Program-made: the position numbers and the translations under genes
Assembly (NCBI RefSeq): GCF_014287635.1
Contig: NZ_JACOPH010000021.1
Span: 1-32,077 of the forward strand
DNA: 32,077 nucleotides
DNA from: Roseburia zhanii
GTDB lineage: Bacteria > Bacillota > Clostridia > Lachnospirales > Lachnospiraceae
Direction: 5' to 3'
Notes under the pieces: generated by a model
Database searches by the model: none
What the model was told of the DNA's origin: nothing
What the model saw: only the letters and a program-made list of their open reading frames with translations
In this document: piece after piece, positions 22,833 to 31,292 of the stretch
Numbering within the stretch: the first letter of the stretch is position 1
Layout of the letters: each line of letters starts with the position of its first letter

Positions 22833-22970
22833 ATGGGCTTTTTTACAACATCAGTAACAGGACTTAAAACAGTAGTAACCGCAATCGGCGCAGGTGTCGG
22901 CGTATGGGGAGTTATCAATCTTCTGGAAGGATATGGTAACGATAATCCTGGTGCAAATGCTCATGTGTGA
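22833..22970 (+). pseudogene. maff2, 5' part, interrupted by mobile element
   Basis: 45 codons (MGFFTTSVTGLKTVVTAIGA, then GVWGVINLLEGYGNDNPGAN) match the Maff2 small membrane protein of Tn1549-like conjugation operons. After codon 43 the frame runs into inserted DNA and stops after HV. The missing half (KSQGIKQLMSGGG and following) is found at 31197-31289. Joining at the shared GCT restores one continuous frame of about 74 residues. AAAGGAGAC precedes the ATG. The single intact half contains one hydrophobic helix. Confidence 0.88.
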
Positions 22971-23206
22971 TAAAGTAACACAACTAAAATAAAGAAAGAC
23001 AGCCCACTATTCCGTAAAATAATGGAGAGTAATAGAGAAAACGTTTTTTCTATGCTAAAATAGGCATATAAAGTAGAATGACAATCAAGATATACAAGAA
23101 AACGCTTAAACTCTACCGTTTGTCATGTAATTGTATAGCTCACTTGCTAGAGTGCAAATGAGTATTTTGATAAGATTTATACACAAAATCAAAAGGAGGA
23201 ACACAT
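22971..23206. other. Left-end non-coding region of the mobilizable element
   Basis: No gene seen. It is AT-rich, with a short dyad CTATGCTAAAATAGGCATA near 23051-23069. The promoter of the XRE gene is presumably here, but no clear -35/-10 pair stands out. Confidence 0.35.
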
Positions 23207-23659
23207 ATGGAGTTCGCAGAAAAACTTATAGCACTACGCAAAAGTAGAGAATTAACACAGGAACAACTGGCTGAGCAGATTAATGTTTCAAGACAGTCTA
23301 TTTCAAAATGGGAAAGTGGGCAGGTCATACCCGAAGTAGAAAAGATTGTTGAACTAAGCAAAGTATTCGATGTTACCGTGGATTATCTGTTAAAACCATC
23401 AGAGATAGATGAATTATCGGTTAAAACAGAAATTCTGGAACAACAACAGAAACAGATGTTAGTTAGGGAACAGAAACGCACTCAAATTTCCAAAAATATT
23501 ATGTATTCGATTGGAATTTATTTGATTTTTTTTGCAGTCTATTTCATTGGGCATTTCTATTTTGAAATATGGAATGCTTCTGTAATTCTTGCAGAATTAC
23601 TCATTTCAACCGCGATTGTAGTTTTTGTTTGGGTAAGGAGTTTTTCCGACAAATCATAA
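23207..23659 (+). CDS. XRE-family regulator with membrane segments
   Basis: 150 residues, AGGAGG 9 nt before the ATG. Residues about 5-62 form a Cro/CI helix-turn-helix ([40 protein letters not shown]). Residues about 75-95 are a short coiled linker ([16 protein letters not shown]), and two hydrophobic helices lie at about 97-117 and 123-143. The layout is that of a membrane-tethered transcription regulator. As the first gene of the element it probably controls element activation. Targets are unknown. Confidence 0.82.
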   Translation: MEFAEKLIALRKSRELTQEQLAEQINVSRQSISKWESGQVIPEVEKIVELSKVFDVTVDYLLKPSEIDELSVKTEILEQQQKQMLVREQKRTQISKNIMYSIGIYLIFFAVYFIGHFYFEIWNASVILAELLISTAIVVFVWVRSFSDKS

Positions 23660-23693
23660 AGAGATAGAATTTGTAGCAAAACCAGCAGAGCCA

Positions 23694-23795
23694 GTCAACG
23701 GTAAGATGAACGGGCTGCGCCCGCCGTTGACAGCCCCGCCCGTCTTTGCTGTTCGGCAATCAAGAGGGCGACAGCTTAAAAGGCTGCCGCCCTCT
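23694..23795 (+). promoter_or_regulatory. Structured leader with two strong hairpins
   Basis: Hairpin 1: GTCAACGG (23694-23701) with CCGTTGAC (23724-23731) encloses CGGG-N5-CCCG (23711-23723). Hairpin 2: AGAGGGCG-A-CAGC (23763-23775) pairs with GCTG-C-CGCCCTCT (23783-23795). There is no T-run after either. It ends 28 nt before the sigma-factor ATG. Possible functions are a 5' UTR control structure or a DNA-level site. Confidence 0.55.
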
Positions 23796-23823
23796 GTCAC
23801 TATTCAGAAAGGGGGTATTTTCC

Positions 23824-24282
23824 ATGACCGAACACGAAAAATATCAAGAGCATATCCGGCACACTCACAATGCCTTTTATATGATTGTTATTCGCCACGC
23901 TGCCATAGACGCAGCACGGAGTATACGAAGCCGCCGAAGCAAGAAAATCTCCCTTGACTACCTCATGGACGAAAAGCATTATCCGTTCAGTACAACAGAT
24001 GAATACTTTGCAGAAGTGCCGACAAGCATGGAATATCCATTTACGGCTTGCGGTCAAACTGTCCTGTTGAAAAGTCCGCACCTTGCCGCAGCCCTGTCCT
24101 CTCTATCGGAAATGGAACAGGAAATCATTTATCTGTACTACTTTGAGCGTATGACCCATAAGGAAATCGGCAAGCGGTACGGACGGACACGCAGCACCAC
24201 TGGGAGGCGCATACAGATAATTTTACAGAGATTGCAGGCAGAGTTGGAGGGCTTACACCATGAGCCAGCTACTTCCCTATGA
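23824..24282 (+). CDS. Sigma-70 family RNA polymerase sigma factor (Tn916 Orf7-like)
   Basis: 152 residues from the ATG at 23824, ribosome site AAAGGGGG. A C-terminal region-4-type HTH is visible (LSSLSEMEQEIIYLYYFERM, THKEIGKRYGRTRSTTGRRI). The N-terminal part (YQEHIRHTHNAFYMIVIRHA) fits the short sigma-like proteins of conjugative transposons. It probably directs or modulates transcription of the element's own genes. It overlaps the next gene by 23 nt. The preceding structured leader suggests post-transcriptional control. Confidence 0.8.
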   Translation: MTEHEKYQEHIRHTHNAFYMIVIRHAAIDAARSIRSRRSKKISLDYLMDEKHYPFSTTDEYFAEVPTSMEYPFTACGQTVLLKSPHLAAALSSLSEMEQEIIYLYYFERMTHKEIGKRYGRTRSTTGRRIQIILQRLQAELEGLHHEPATSL

Positions 24283-24463
24283 AACAATAGTAAAGGCAAG
24301 CGAGGGTGACCCGGAAGCTGTTGCAGCCGTGCTATCCCACTATGCTGGATATATCCGAGCCTGTTCCAAAATGGACGGTCATATCAATGTGGAAATGCAG
24401 GAGCATATCATTCAAAAACTGATAGAAAGCCTGTTCAAATTCCGCTTTGACCGTGACAACTGA
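24260..24463 (+). CDS. Small helix-turn-helix protein (Tn916 Orf8-like)
   Basis: 67 residues (LLPYETIVKASEGDPEAVAA, VLSHYAGYIRACSKMDGHIN, then EHIIQKLIESLFKFRFDR). This is the small HTH-domain protein that follows the sigma-like gene in Tn916-type elements. It is thought to act with the sigma-like protein. Translation is probably coupled through the overlap. Confidence 0.8.
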   Translation: MSQLLPYETIVKASEGDPEAVAAVLSHYAGYIRACSKMDGHINVEMQEHIIQKLIESLFKFRFDRDN

Positions 24464-24492
24464 ATAACCCACCGCCCATCACAGCGGCATAC

Positions 24493-24528
24493 AAGCAGTA
24501 AGTCTGAAAAGATTTGCTGCTTTTTTTG
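24493..24528 (+). terminator. Intrinsic terminator after HTH gene
   Basis: AAGCAG...CTGCTT outer stem (24493-24498 / 24517-24522) continues inward with AA and TCT/AGA pairs. A run of seven T follows. Confidence 0.75.
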
Positions 24529-24732
24529 CGCCCTTTTTCAAAAAATCTTTCCGTTCCATTTGGCAAAAGTGCCTGTTCCGGTGTAGTAGGGATTAAGGGG
24601 AGATTTACGAAAAATGCAGCCGTGTCTTTGCCAAAAGAAACACCGCTACCGTTTTAGTGATGAACAGCGGGCAGACCGAAAAATTTCATTCGCTTTATTT
24701 ATGAAAACAAGCCAAAACGCCCTTTTCAAATT

Positions 24733-24880
24733 GTAGTAATGGTTGGAGGGGCGAAGTGGCAATTTTTTAGAGCAAGATTCTACCACGGTGCCAAAATCCG
24801 CATATCTGCGGTTTTGCCCCTTTGGTAAATCTTGTTGGGGAGTGCCTTCCCCAAACCCTGCTATGCGGCATACGCCGCTA
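24733..24880. other. Candidate oriT region
   Basis: This is a gene-free stretch (24529-24929) with nested dyads directly upstream of mobC. Outer: CAAGATTCTACCA (24773-24785) with TGGTAAATCTTG (24823-24834). Inner: CAAAA-T-CCGCA (24792-24802) with TGCGG-TTTTG (24807-24816). Then TTGGGGA (24835-24841) with TCCCCAA (24848-24854), and GCGGC (24865-24869) with GCCGC (24874-24878). The position and dyad layout fit a relaxase origin of transfer; the nick site cannot be read directly. Confidence 0.6.
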
Positions 24881-24929
24881 AAAAAACACCTTGCAAAACT
24901 GCCCCGAAAAAGATGATAAGTGAAAGGAG

Positions 24930-25337
24930 TTGATACCCATAGGAAAGCGATACAATACGCCCCACCGAAGCCGTGTTGTCAAGACACGCATGACAGAGGA
25001 AGAATATGCCGACTTCACGGAACGGCTAAAGAACTATGACATGAGCCAAGCCGAGTTTATCCGGCAAGCCATAACAAGGGCGACCATTCGCCCCATTATT
25101 ACCGTGTCCCCGGTCAATGATGAACTGCTATCTGCTGTCGGGAAGCTGACAGCCGAATACGGAAAAATCGGCGGCAACCTCAATCAGATCGCCCGTTCTC
25201 TCAACGAATACGGCACACCGTATAACGCCTTGTCCGTTGAAGTGCGAGCCGCCATTTCCGACCTTGCCGCTTTGAAGTTTGAAGTCTTGCGAAAGGTAGG
25301 TGACGCTGTTGGCAACATTCAAACATATCAGCTCTAA
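24930..25337 (+). CDS. mobC: MobC-like relaxosome accessory protein
   Basis: Up to 135 residues. It contains the MobC/ribbon-helix-helix pattern: RSRVVKTRMTEEEYADFTER, MSQAEFIRQAITRATIRPII, and the C-terminal GKIGGNLNQIARSLNEYG motif. MobC binds oriT and helps the relaxase nick DNA. The start is odd. TTG at 24930 abuts the ribosome site (AAAGGAG 24923-24929) with no spacing. An ATA at 24939, 9 nt after that site, would give IGKRYNTPHR, where an ATG is expected. Its 3' end overlaps the relaxase start. Confidence 0.85.
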   Translation: MIPIGKRYNTPHRSRVVKTRMTEEEYADFTERLKNYDMSQAEFIRQAITRATIRPIITVSPVNDELLSAVGKLTAEYGKIGGNLNQIARSLNEYGTPYNALSVEVRAAISDLAALKFEVLRKVGDAVGNIQTYQL

Positions 25338-26925
25338 AAACGCTGATTATGGTGCAGCCGAGCAATACCTGACCTTTGAGCATGACGAGTTTACCATGAA
25401 ACCCACCCTTGATGAAGCCGGGCGGCTCATTCTCCGGGAGGACTACCGGATAGCCACGCTGAACTGCGGCGAAGAAGATTTTGCCGTTGCGTGTATGCGT
25501 TCCAATCTCCGATACGGCAAGAACCAAAAACGGGAAGATGTGAAAAGTCACCACTATATCATTTCCTTTGACCCACGGGACGCAACGGACAACGGATTGA
25601 CCGTAGACCGGGCGCAGAGGTTGGGCGAGAAATTTTGTGCCGAGCATTTCCCCGGACACCAAGCCATTGTCTGCACCCACTCGGACGGACACAACCACAG
25701 CGGCAATATCCATGTTCATATCGTTATCAATTCTTTGAGAATTGAAGAAGTACCCTTGCTGCCCTACATGGACAGACCAGCCGATACCCGTGCCGGGTGC
25801 AAGCACCGCTGTACGGACGTTGCTATGGAATACTTCAAAGCCGAAGTCATGGAGATGTGCCACAGGGAAAATCTCTATCAGATTGATCTGCTCAATGGCA
25901 GCAAAAACCGCATTACCGAGCGTGAGTATTGGGCGCAGAAGAAAGGGCAGCTTGCCCTTGATAAAGAAAATGCCGCTGCTCTTGCCGCCGGACAGCCTGT
26001 AAGGCAGACCAAGTTTGAAACCGACAAGGCGAAGTTACGGCAGACCATACGGAACGCCATGAACGAAGCCACCACCTTTGACGAGTTTTCCGCTTTACTT
26101 CTGCAACAGGGCGTGACCGTCAAAGAAAGCCGAGGGCGGTTATCCTATCTTACCCCGGATAGGACGAAACCCATTACTGCCCGAAAACTGGGAGATGATT
26201 TTGACCGTGCCGCCGTTCTTGCTCTTTTGGAACAGAACGCCCACAGAGCCGCCGAACAGACCACACCCATACCCGAATACCACAGCACCGAAACAAGCAC
26301 CGCACAGCGAGAAAAACCGCAGAAAATCGCCCCGACAAGCAACATTCAGAGAATGGTTGACCGTGCGGCGAAGCGAGCCGAGGGAAAAGGTATCGGCTAT
26401 GACCGTTGGGCGGCTGTCCACAATCTCAAACAGATGGCGGCTACCGTTGCCGCTATGGAACAGTACGGATTTACCCCGGAGGAACTGGACGCAGCCCTTG
26501 TATCTGCCAATGCAGACCTGCACAGCAGCACCGCCAAGCTGAAGCCGATTGAAACGGCTATTCGTGAGAAAAAGGACTTGCAGAAACAGGTGCTTGCCTA
26601 TGCCAAGACAAGAGATGTGCGGGACGGATTGAAAAAACAGAAATCCGATAAGGCACGCAAAGCCTACCGGGAAAAACACGAAAGTGATTTTATCATAGCG
26701 GACGCAGCCGTAAGGTATTTCAAGCAAAAGGGCATTTCCAAGTTGCCTACCTACAAATCGTTGCAGGTTGAAATTGAGCAGCTTACCGCAGAGAAGAACG
26801 CCCTTTACAACGAGTATCGGTCAAAGAAAGAGCGTGTCCGGGAGTTGCAGACCATGAAAAGCAATCTTTCCCAAATGCACCACGGCGAGCCGAGCCGACA
26901 GAAAAAGCATGAACAAGAGCGTTAA
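25309..26925 (+). CDS. MobL/MobA-type relaxase
   Basis: 538 residues from a TTG at 25309 (MATFKHISSKN); a GTG at 25300 is an alternative. Relaxases nick at oriT and pilot the DNA strand into the recipient. The N-terminal nuclease domain has candidate nucleophile Tyr near residues 14-20 (NADYGAAEQYLTF). The metal-binding histidine motif is THSDGHNHSGNIHVHIVINS (about 123-142), followed by KHRCTDVAMEYFKAEVMEMC. The C-terminal half is helical and charged (EIEQLTAEKNALYNEYRSKK) with no helicase motifs. It belongs to the relaxase/mobilization nuclease family common in clostridial mobilizable transposons and lies directly after MobC and the candidate oriT. Confidence 0.9.
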   Translation: MATFKHISSKNADYGAAEQYLTFEHDEFTMKPTLDEAGRLILREDYRIATLNCGEEDFAVACMRSNLRYGKNQKREDVKSHHYIISFDPRDATDNGLTVDRAQRLGEKFCAEHFPGHQAIVCTHSDGHNHSGNIHVHIVINSLRIEEVPLLPYMDRPADTRAGCKHRCTDVAMEYFKAEVMEMCHRENLYQIDLLNGSKNRITEREYWAQKKGQLALDKENAAALAAGQPVRQTKFETDKAKLRQTIRNAMNEATTFDEFSALLLQQGVTVKESRGRLSYLTPDRTKPITARKLGDDFDRAAVLALLEQNAHRAAEQTTPIPEYHSTETSTAQREKPQKIAPTSNIQRMVDRAAKRAEGKGIGYDRWAAVHNLKQMAATVAAMEQYGFTPEELDAALVSANADLHSSTAKLKPIETAIREKKDLQKQVLAYAKTRDVRDGLKKQKSDKARKAYREKHESDFIIADAAVRYFKQKGISKLPTYKSLQVEIEQLTAEKNALYNEYRSKKERVRELQTMKSNLSQMHHGEPSRQKKHEQER

Positions 26926-27142
26926 AAACCGCCCCGAAACCATACCCGAAACCGCACAAATCAAGGGATATGCCCTTACCCCTACCGCAATACCACCCGA
27001 CCGAAAAACGGGGCGTACAGGGCAAAAAATCCCCGGAAATGATACCGAGAAGATACAGTTTTACCGCCCTATCCGTGATACCCACGGAAACGGCAGAAAG
27101 GAGCGTACCAATGCCACGCATGAGCAACAAGCGGCGGCTTGA
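26909..27142 (+). CDS. Small Pro/Arg-rich frame after relaxase, uncertain
   Basis: 77 residues (MNKSVKNRPETIPETAQIKG, then PGNDTEKIQFYRPIRDTHGN), overlapping the relaxase by 17 nt and the next gene by 32 nt. There is no strong ribosome site. It may be a real small gene of this element type or a chance frame. Confidence 0.35.
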   Translation: MNKSVKNRPETIPETAQIKGYALTPTAIPPDRKTGRTGQKIPGNDTEKIQFYRPIRDTHGNGRKERTNATHEQQAAA

Positions 27143-27305
27143 ATGGAGCTTTTTCCTCAACCACCGCAACCGAATAACCTATAACGACCTTTGCCGGGGC
27201 TGCACCCACGATTGCAAGCAGAGTTTTAGAGCCGTGATTATCCTCTGTCCCCGGTATTACTCCAAGCGTTGGAAACCACAGGAGGACACCGCCTATGGCA
27301 GATAA
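27111..27305 (+). CDS. Small Cys-rich element protein
   Basis: 64 residues from the ATG at 27111 with AAAGGAG 8-14 nt upstream. MPRMSNKRRLEWSFFLNHRN, then ITYNDLCRGCTHDCKQSF and ILCPRY. The CxxCxxxC...C arrangement suggests a zinc-binding fold. Similar small proteins occur beside replication genes in Tn1549-like elements. It overlaps the next gene by 11 nt. Function unknown. Confidence 0.65.
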   Translation: MPRMSNKRRLEWSFFLNHRNRITYNDLCRGCTHDCKQSFRAVIILCPRYYSKRWKPQEDTAYGR

Positions 27306-28038
27306 CCGCAGATATTACTACCTCAAACTGAAAGAAAGCTATTTTGACGATGATGCTATTGTGCTGTTGGAGAGTATGCCGGACGGTATTCTCTATTCCA
27401 ACATTCTCTTGAAGATGTATCTGAAATCGCTGAAAAACGGCGGCAGATTACAGCTTGACGAGAATATCCCCTACACAGCACAGATGATCGCCACCCTTAC
27501 CCGACAGCAGGTAGGCACAGTAGAACGGGCATTAGCGATTTTTCAGCAGTTGGGACTTGTGGAGCAGCTACACGGCGGCTTACTCTACATGACCGACATT
27601 GAACTGATGATAGGACAATCCTCTACCGAAGCAGAGCGAAAGCGGGCGGCAAGGCTTGCAAACAAGACATTACCACCGCCCCGGACAAACGGCGGACATT
27701 TGTCCGACAATCGTCCACCAGAGTTAGAGTTAAAGAAAGAGATAGATATAGAGATAGAAAAAGAGAGAGAGGAAAAACAGGGACAAGCACCCGCCCGCTG
27801 CTATGGCAGATACAACAATGTGTTTCTTTCCGATACGGAGCTTGACGAGCTGAAAGCGGAACTTCCCGACAAATGGGAGTATTACATCGACCGTCTTTCC
27901 ACGCATATAGCGTCCAAAGGAACGAAATACCGCAGCCATGCAGCCACGATATACAAGTGGGCGCAGGAAGATGAAGCCAAGAAACCGCCGAAAAAAGGCA
28001 TACCCGATTACACTTTTAAGGAGGGCGAGAGTTTATGA
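27295..28038 (+). CDS. Replisome organizer-type replication protein
   Basis: 247 residues with AGGAGG before the ATG. The N-terminal ~115 residues (YYYLKLKESYFDDDAIVLLE, LYSNILLKMYLKSLKNGGRL, LTRQQVGTVERALAIFQQLG) match the phage replisome organizer N-terminal winged-helix domain. The middle is low-complexity and charged (EKEREEKQ). The C-terminal ~70 residues (FLSDTELDELKAELPDKWEY, SHAATIYKWAQED) are a DnaD-like tail. It should bind the element's origin and recruit the DnaC-like loader encoded with a 4-nt overlap (ATGA). Confidence 0.8.
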   Translation: MADNRRYYYLKLKESYFDDDAIVLLESMPDGILYSNILLKMYLKSLKNGGRLQLDENIPYTAQMIATLTRQQVGTVERALAIFQQLGLVEQLHGGLLYMTDIELMIGQSSTEAERKRAARLANKTLPPPRTNGGHLSDNRPPELELKKEIDIEIEKEREEKQGQAPARCYGRYNNVFLSDTELDELKAELPDKWEYYIDRLSTHIASKGTKYRSHAATIYKWAQEDEAKKPPKKGIPDYTFKEGESL

Positions 28039-28874
28039 GTAAACTTTTTACCGATACCGTTTTGAATATGACCGCAGCCACCGCAGAGCCGCAGGACTAC
28101 ACAGGCGAGGACGGTCTGCTTTATTGTGGCAAGTGCCATACCGCAAAAGAAGCCTATTTCCCCAAAGAAACCGCCGCATGGTTGGGGCATGACAAGCACC
28201 CGACAGAATGTAACTGCCAACGAGAGCAGCGTTTGGAGCGTGAAGCAGCCGAGGAACGCAGACGACACCTTGATACCGTTATGGAAGTGAAACGCAGGGG
28301 CTTTACTGACCCGACCATGCAGGAATGGACTTTTGAACATGACAACGGCAAATGCCCGCAGATGAACAAGGCACATTCCTATGTGGAGCATTGGGAACAG
28401 ATGAAAGAAAACAACTATGGTCTGCTGTTGTGGGGCAAGGTAGGCACAGGGAAAAGCTATTTTGCCGGGTGCATTGCCAATGCCCTTATGGAACAGGAAA
28501 TTTCCGTTCGCATGACAAACTTTTCTGCGATACTGAATGATTTGACCGCCAGCTTTGAGGGGCGAAACGAATATATTGAGCGTCTTTGCCGTTTTCCTCT
28601 GCTGATACTTGATGATTTTGGAATGGAACGAGGAACGGAGTACGGTTTGGAACAGGTCTACAATGTGATTGACAGCCGATACCGTAGCCGCAAACCGCTG
28701 ATCGTTACCACCAATCTAAGCCTTGCGGAACTGCAAAACCCGCAGGACACCGCCCATGCCCGTATCTATGACCGTGTTCTTGAAATGTGCCTGCCTATCC
28801 TCTTTACAGGCGAGAACTTCCGCAAGGAAACGGCTGGGGCTAAGATGAACGGATTGAAAGAACTGTTGAAGTGA
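28035..28874 (+). CDS. dnaC: DnaC-like replicative helicase loader (AAA+)
   Basis: 279 residues. An N-terminal zinc-finger-like section (LYCGKCHTAKEAYFPKE, then CNCQ) precedes the AAA+ core. Walker A is WGKVGTGKSYF (about 133-143), Walker B is LLILDDFGMERG (about 192-203), sensor 1 is LIVTTNLS, and the arginine motif is HARIYDRVLEMC. It is the same architecture as the protein at 11407, but with GC-richer codons. It loads the host helicase for replication of the mobilizable element. Confidence 0.88.
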   Translation: MSKLFTDTVLNMTAATAEPQDYTGEDGLLYCGKCHTAKEAYFPKETAAWLGHDKHPTECNCQREQRLEREAAEERRRHLDTVMEVKRRGFTDPTMQEWTFEHDNGKCPQMNKAHSYVEHWEQMKENNYGLLLWGKVGTGKSYFAGCIANALMEQEISVRMTNFSAILNDLTASFEGRNEYIERLCRFPLLILDDFGMERGTEYGLEQVYNVIDSRYRSRKPLIVTTNLSLAELQNPQDTAHARIYDRVLEMCLPILFTGENFRKETAGAKMNGLKELLK

Positions 28875-28886
28875 AAGGAGTTGCCT

Positions 28887-29084
28887 ATGACAGAAAAGAA
28901 ACCGAATACCACAAACCACACCGACCGCCGCCCGGATTGCGTGACGGAAATCCGCATGGGTAACACCGTGCTTGTTGTGTCCGGCTTTTTCAAGAAAGAC
29001 ACCACAGTCACCGCAGCCGACAAGATGATGAAAGTGCTTGAAGCGGAAACCGCAGCTACCCACAAGCCAAGCTACACCGCATGA
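28887..29084 (+). CDS. tnpW: TnpW-type transposon-encoded small protein
   Basis: 65 residues from the ATG at 28887, AAAGGAG 6 nt upstream. It contains VTEIRMGNTVLVVSGFFKKD and TAADKMMKVLEAE, the TnpW pattern found in Tn4451-like and related mobilizable elements. Function unknown. It is the last gene of the replication operon. Confidence 0.75.
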   Translation: MTEKKPNTTNHTDRRPDCVTEIRMGNTVLVVSGFFKKDTTVTAADKMMKVLEAETAATHKPSYTA

Positions 29085-29094
29085 GTGAGGGCAT

Positions 29095-29133
29095 GAAAAA
29101 GCGGTCATGCCGTGGGAGCATGACCGCCTTAAA
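29095..29133. terminator. Perfect 10-bp terminator hairpin between convergent genes
   Basis: GCGGTCATGC (29101-29110) and GCATGACCGC (29118-29127). AAAAA precedes on the plus strand, giving a T-tract for the minus-strand gene at 29143-29256. The plus-direction tail (CTTAAAAAC) is poor. Confidence 0.75.
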
Positions 29134-29142
29134 AACTCTATT

Positions 29143-29256
29143 TTAAAATATCCAACCAACCTTGTTAAAAACTACGATTCCTAAAATAGCACCAATGGAC
29201 ATACAGAGTAAGTACCAAACTAATTTAGAAATTTTTGTAATTTCTTGTTTATCCAT
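29143..29256 (-). CDS. 37-residue single-helix membrane protein
   Basis: On the minus strand, MDKQEITKISKLVWYLLCMS followed by IGAILGIVVFNKVGWIF is preceded by GGGAGGGG 8 nt upstream and followed by the terminator hairpin at 29101-29127. It has one hydrophobic helix (about 13-34). The strong ribosome site and dedicated terminator argue that it is real although very short. It is the only minus-strand gene in the element and is divergent from the recombinase gene. Function unknown. Confidence 0.55.
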   Translation of the reverse strand: MDKQEITKISKLVWYLLCMSIGAILGIVVFNKVGWIF

Positions 29257-29415
29257 AAAAAGCCCCTCCCTTCTTGTTCATTTACGATTTTTATTTAGTT
29301 AAAGAATATCACAAAATTATGAACTTTTCTACCACCACAGCAAACATGACAAGCCTAATTTCAAAAAATCGTCATTATGACGGGCGATAAAGAAGCAAAA
29401 TTCACATTTACCCGC

Positions 29416-31107
<1,692 letters not shown>

Positions 31108-31115
31108 TGCCCGAC

Positions 31116-31146
31116 CTATCCGACACAAAGCTCAAGTGCCGGATAG
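31116..31146 (+). terminator. Hairpin after the recombinase gene
   Basis: CTATCCG (31116-31122) and CGGATAG (31140-31146) form a perfect 7-bp stem with a 17-nt loop. It is followed by GGCAAAAAATTTT. It lies about 50 bp from the right junction of the element. Confidence 0.5.
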
Positions 31147-31196
31147 GAACGGCAAAAAATTTTACACTTCTATTGCTTCTTTATCGTACACAAGCT

Positions 31197-31289
31197 AAAT
31201 CACAGGGTATCAAACAGCTTATGAGTGGCGGTGGTATCATCATTGTGGCACAGACGGTAATTCCACAGCTTACCACTCTGTTCTCATAA
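31197..31289 (+). pseudogene. maff2, 3' part, interrupted by mobile element
   Basis: This frame reads KSQGIKQLMSGGGIIIVAQT and then VIPQLTTLFS before the stop. It continues the Maff2 protein begun at 22833 and contains its second hydrophobic helix. It has no start or ribosome site of its own. Translation without excision of the insert is not expected. Confidence 0.88.
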
Positions 31290-31292
31290 TTC

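Noticed and set aside
24614..24736. 40-codon frame MQPCLCQKKHRYRFSDEQRA in the oriT-like region
   Set aside because: No ribosome site; the region is dominated by dyads and is better read as non-coding transfer DNA.
25201..25863. 220-codon minus-strand open frame
   Set aside because: Antisense shadow of the relaxase and mobC genes, caused by GC-rich codon use; no ribosome site or domain.
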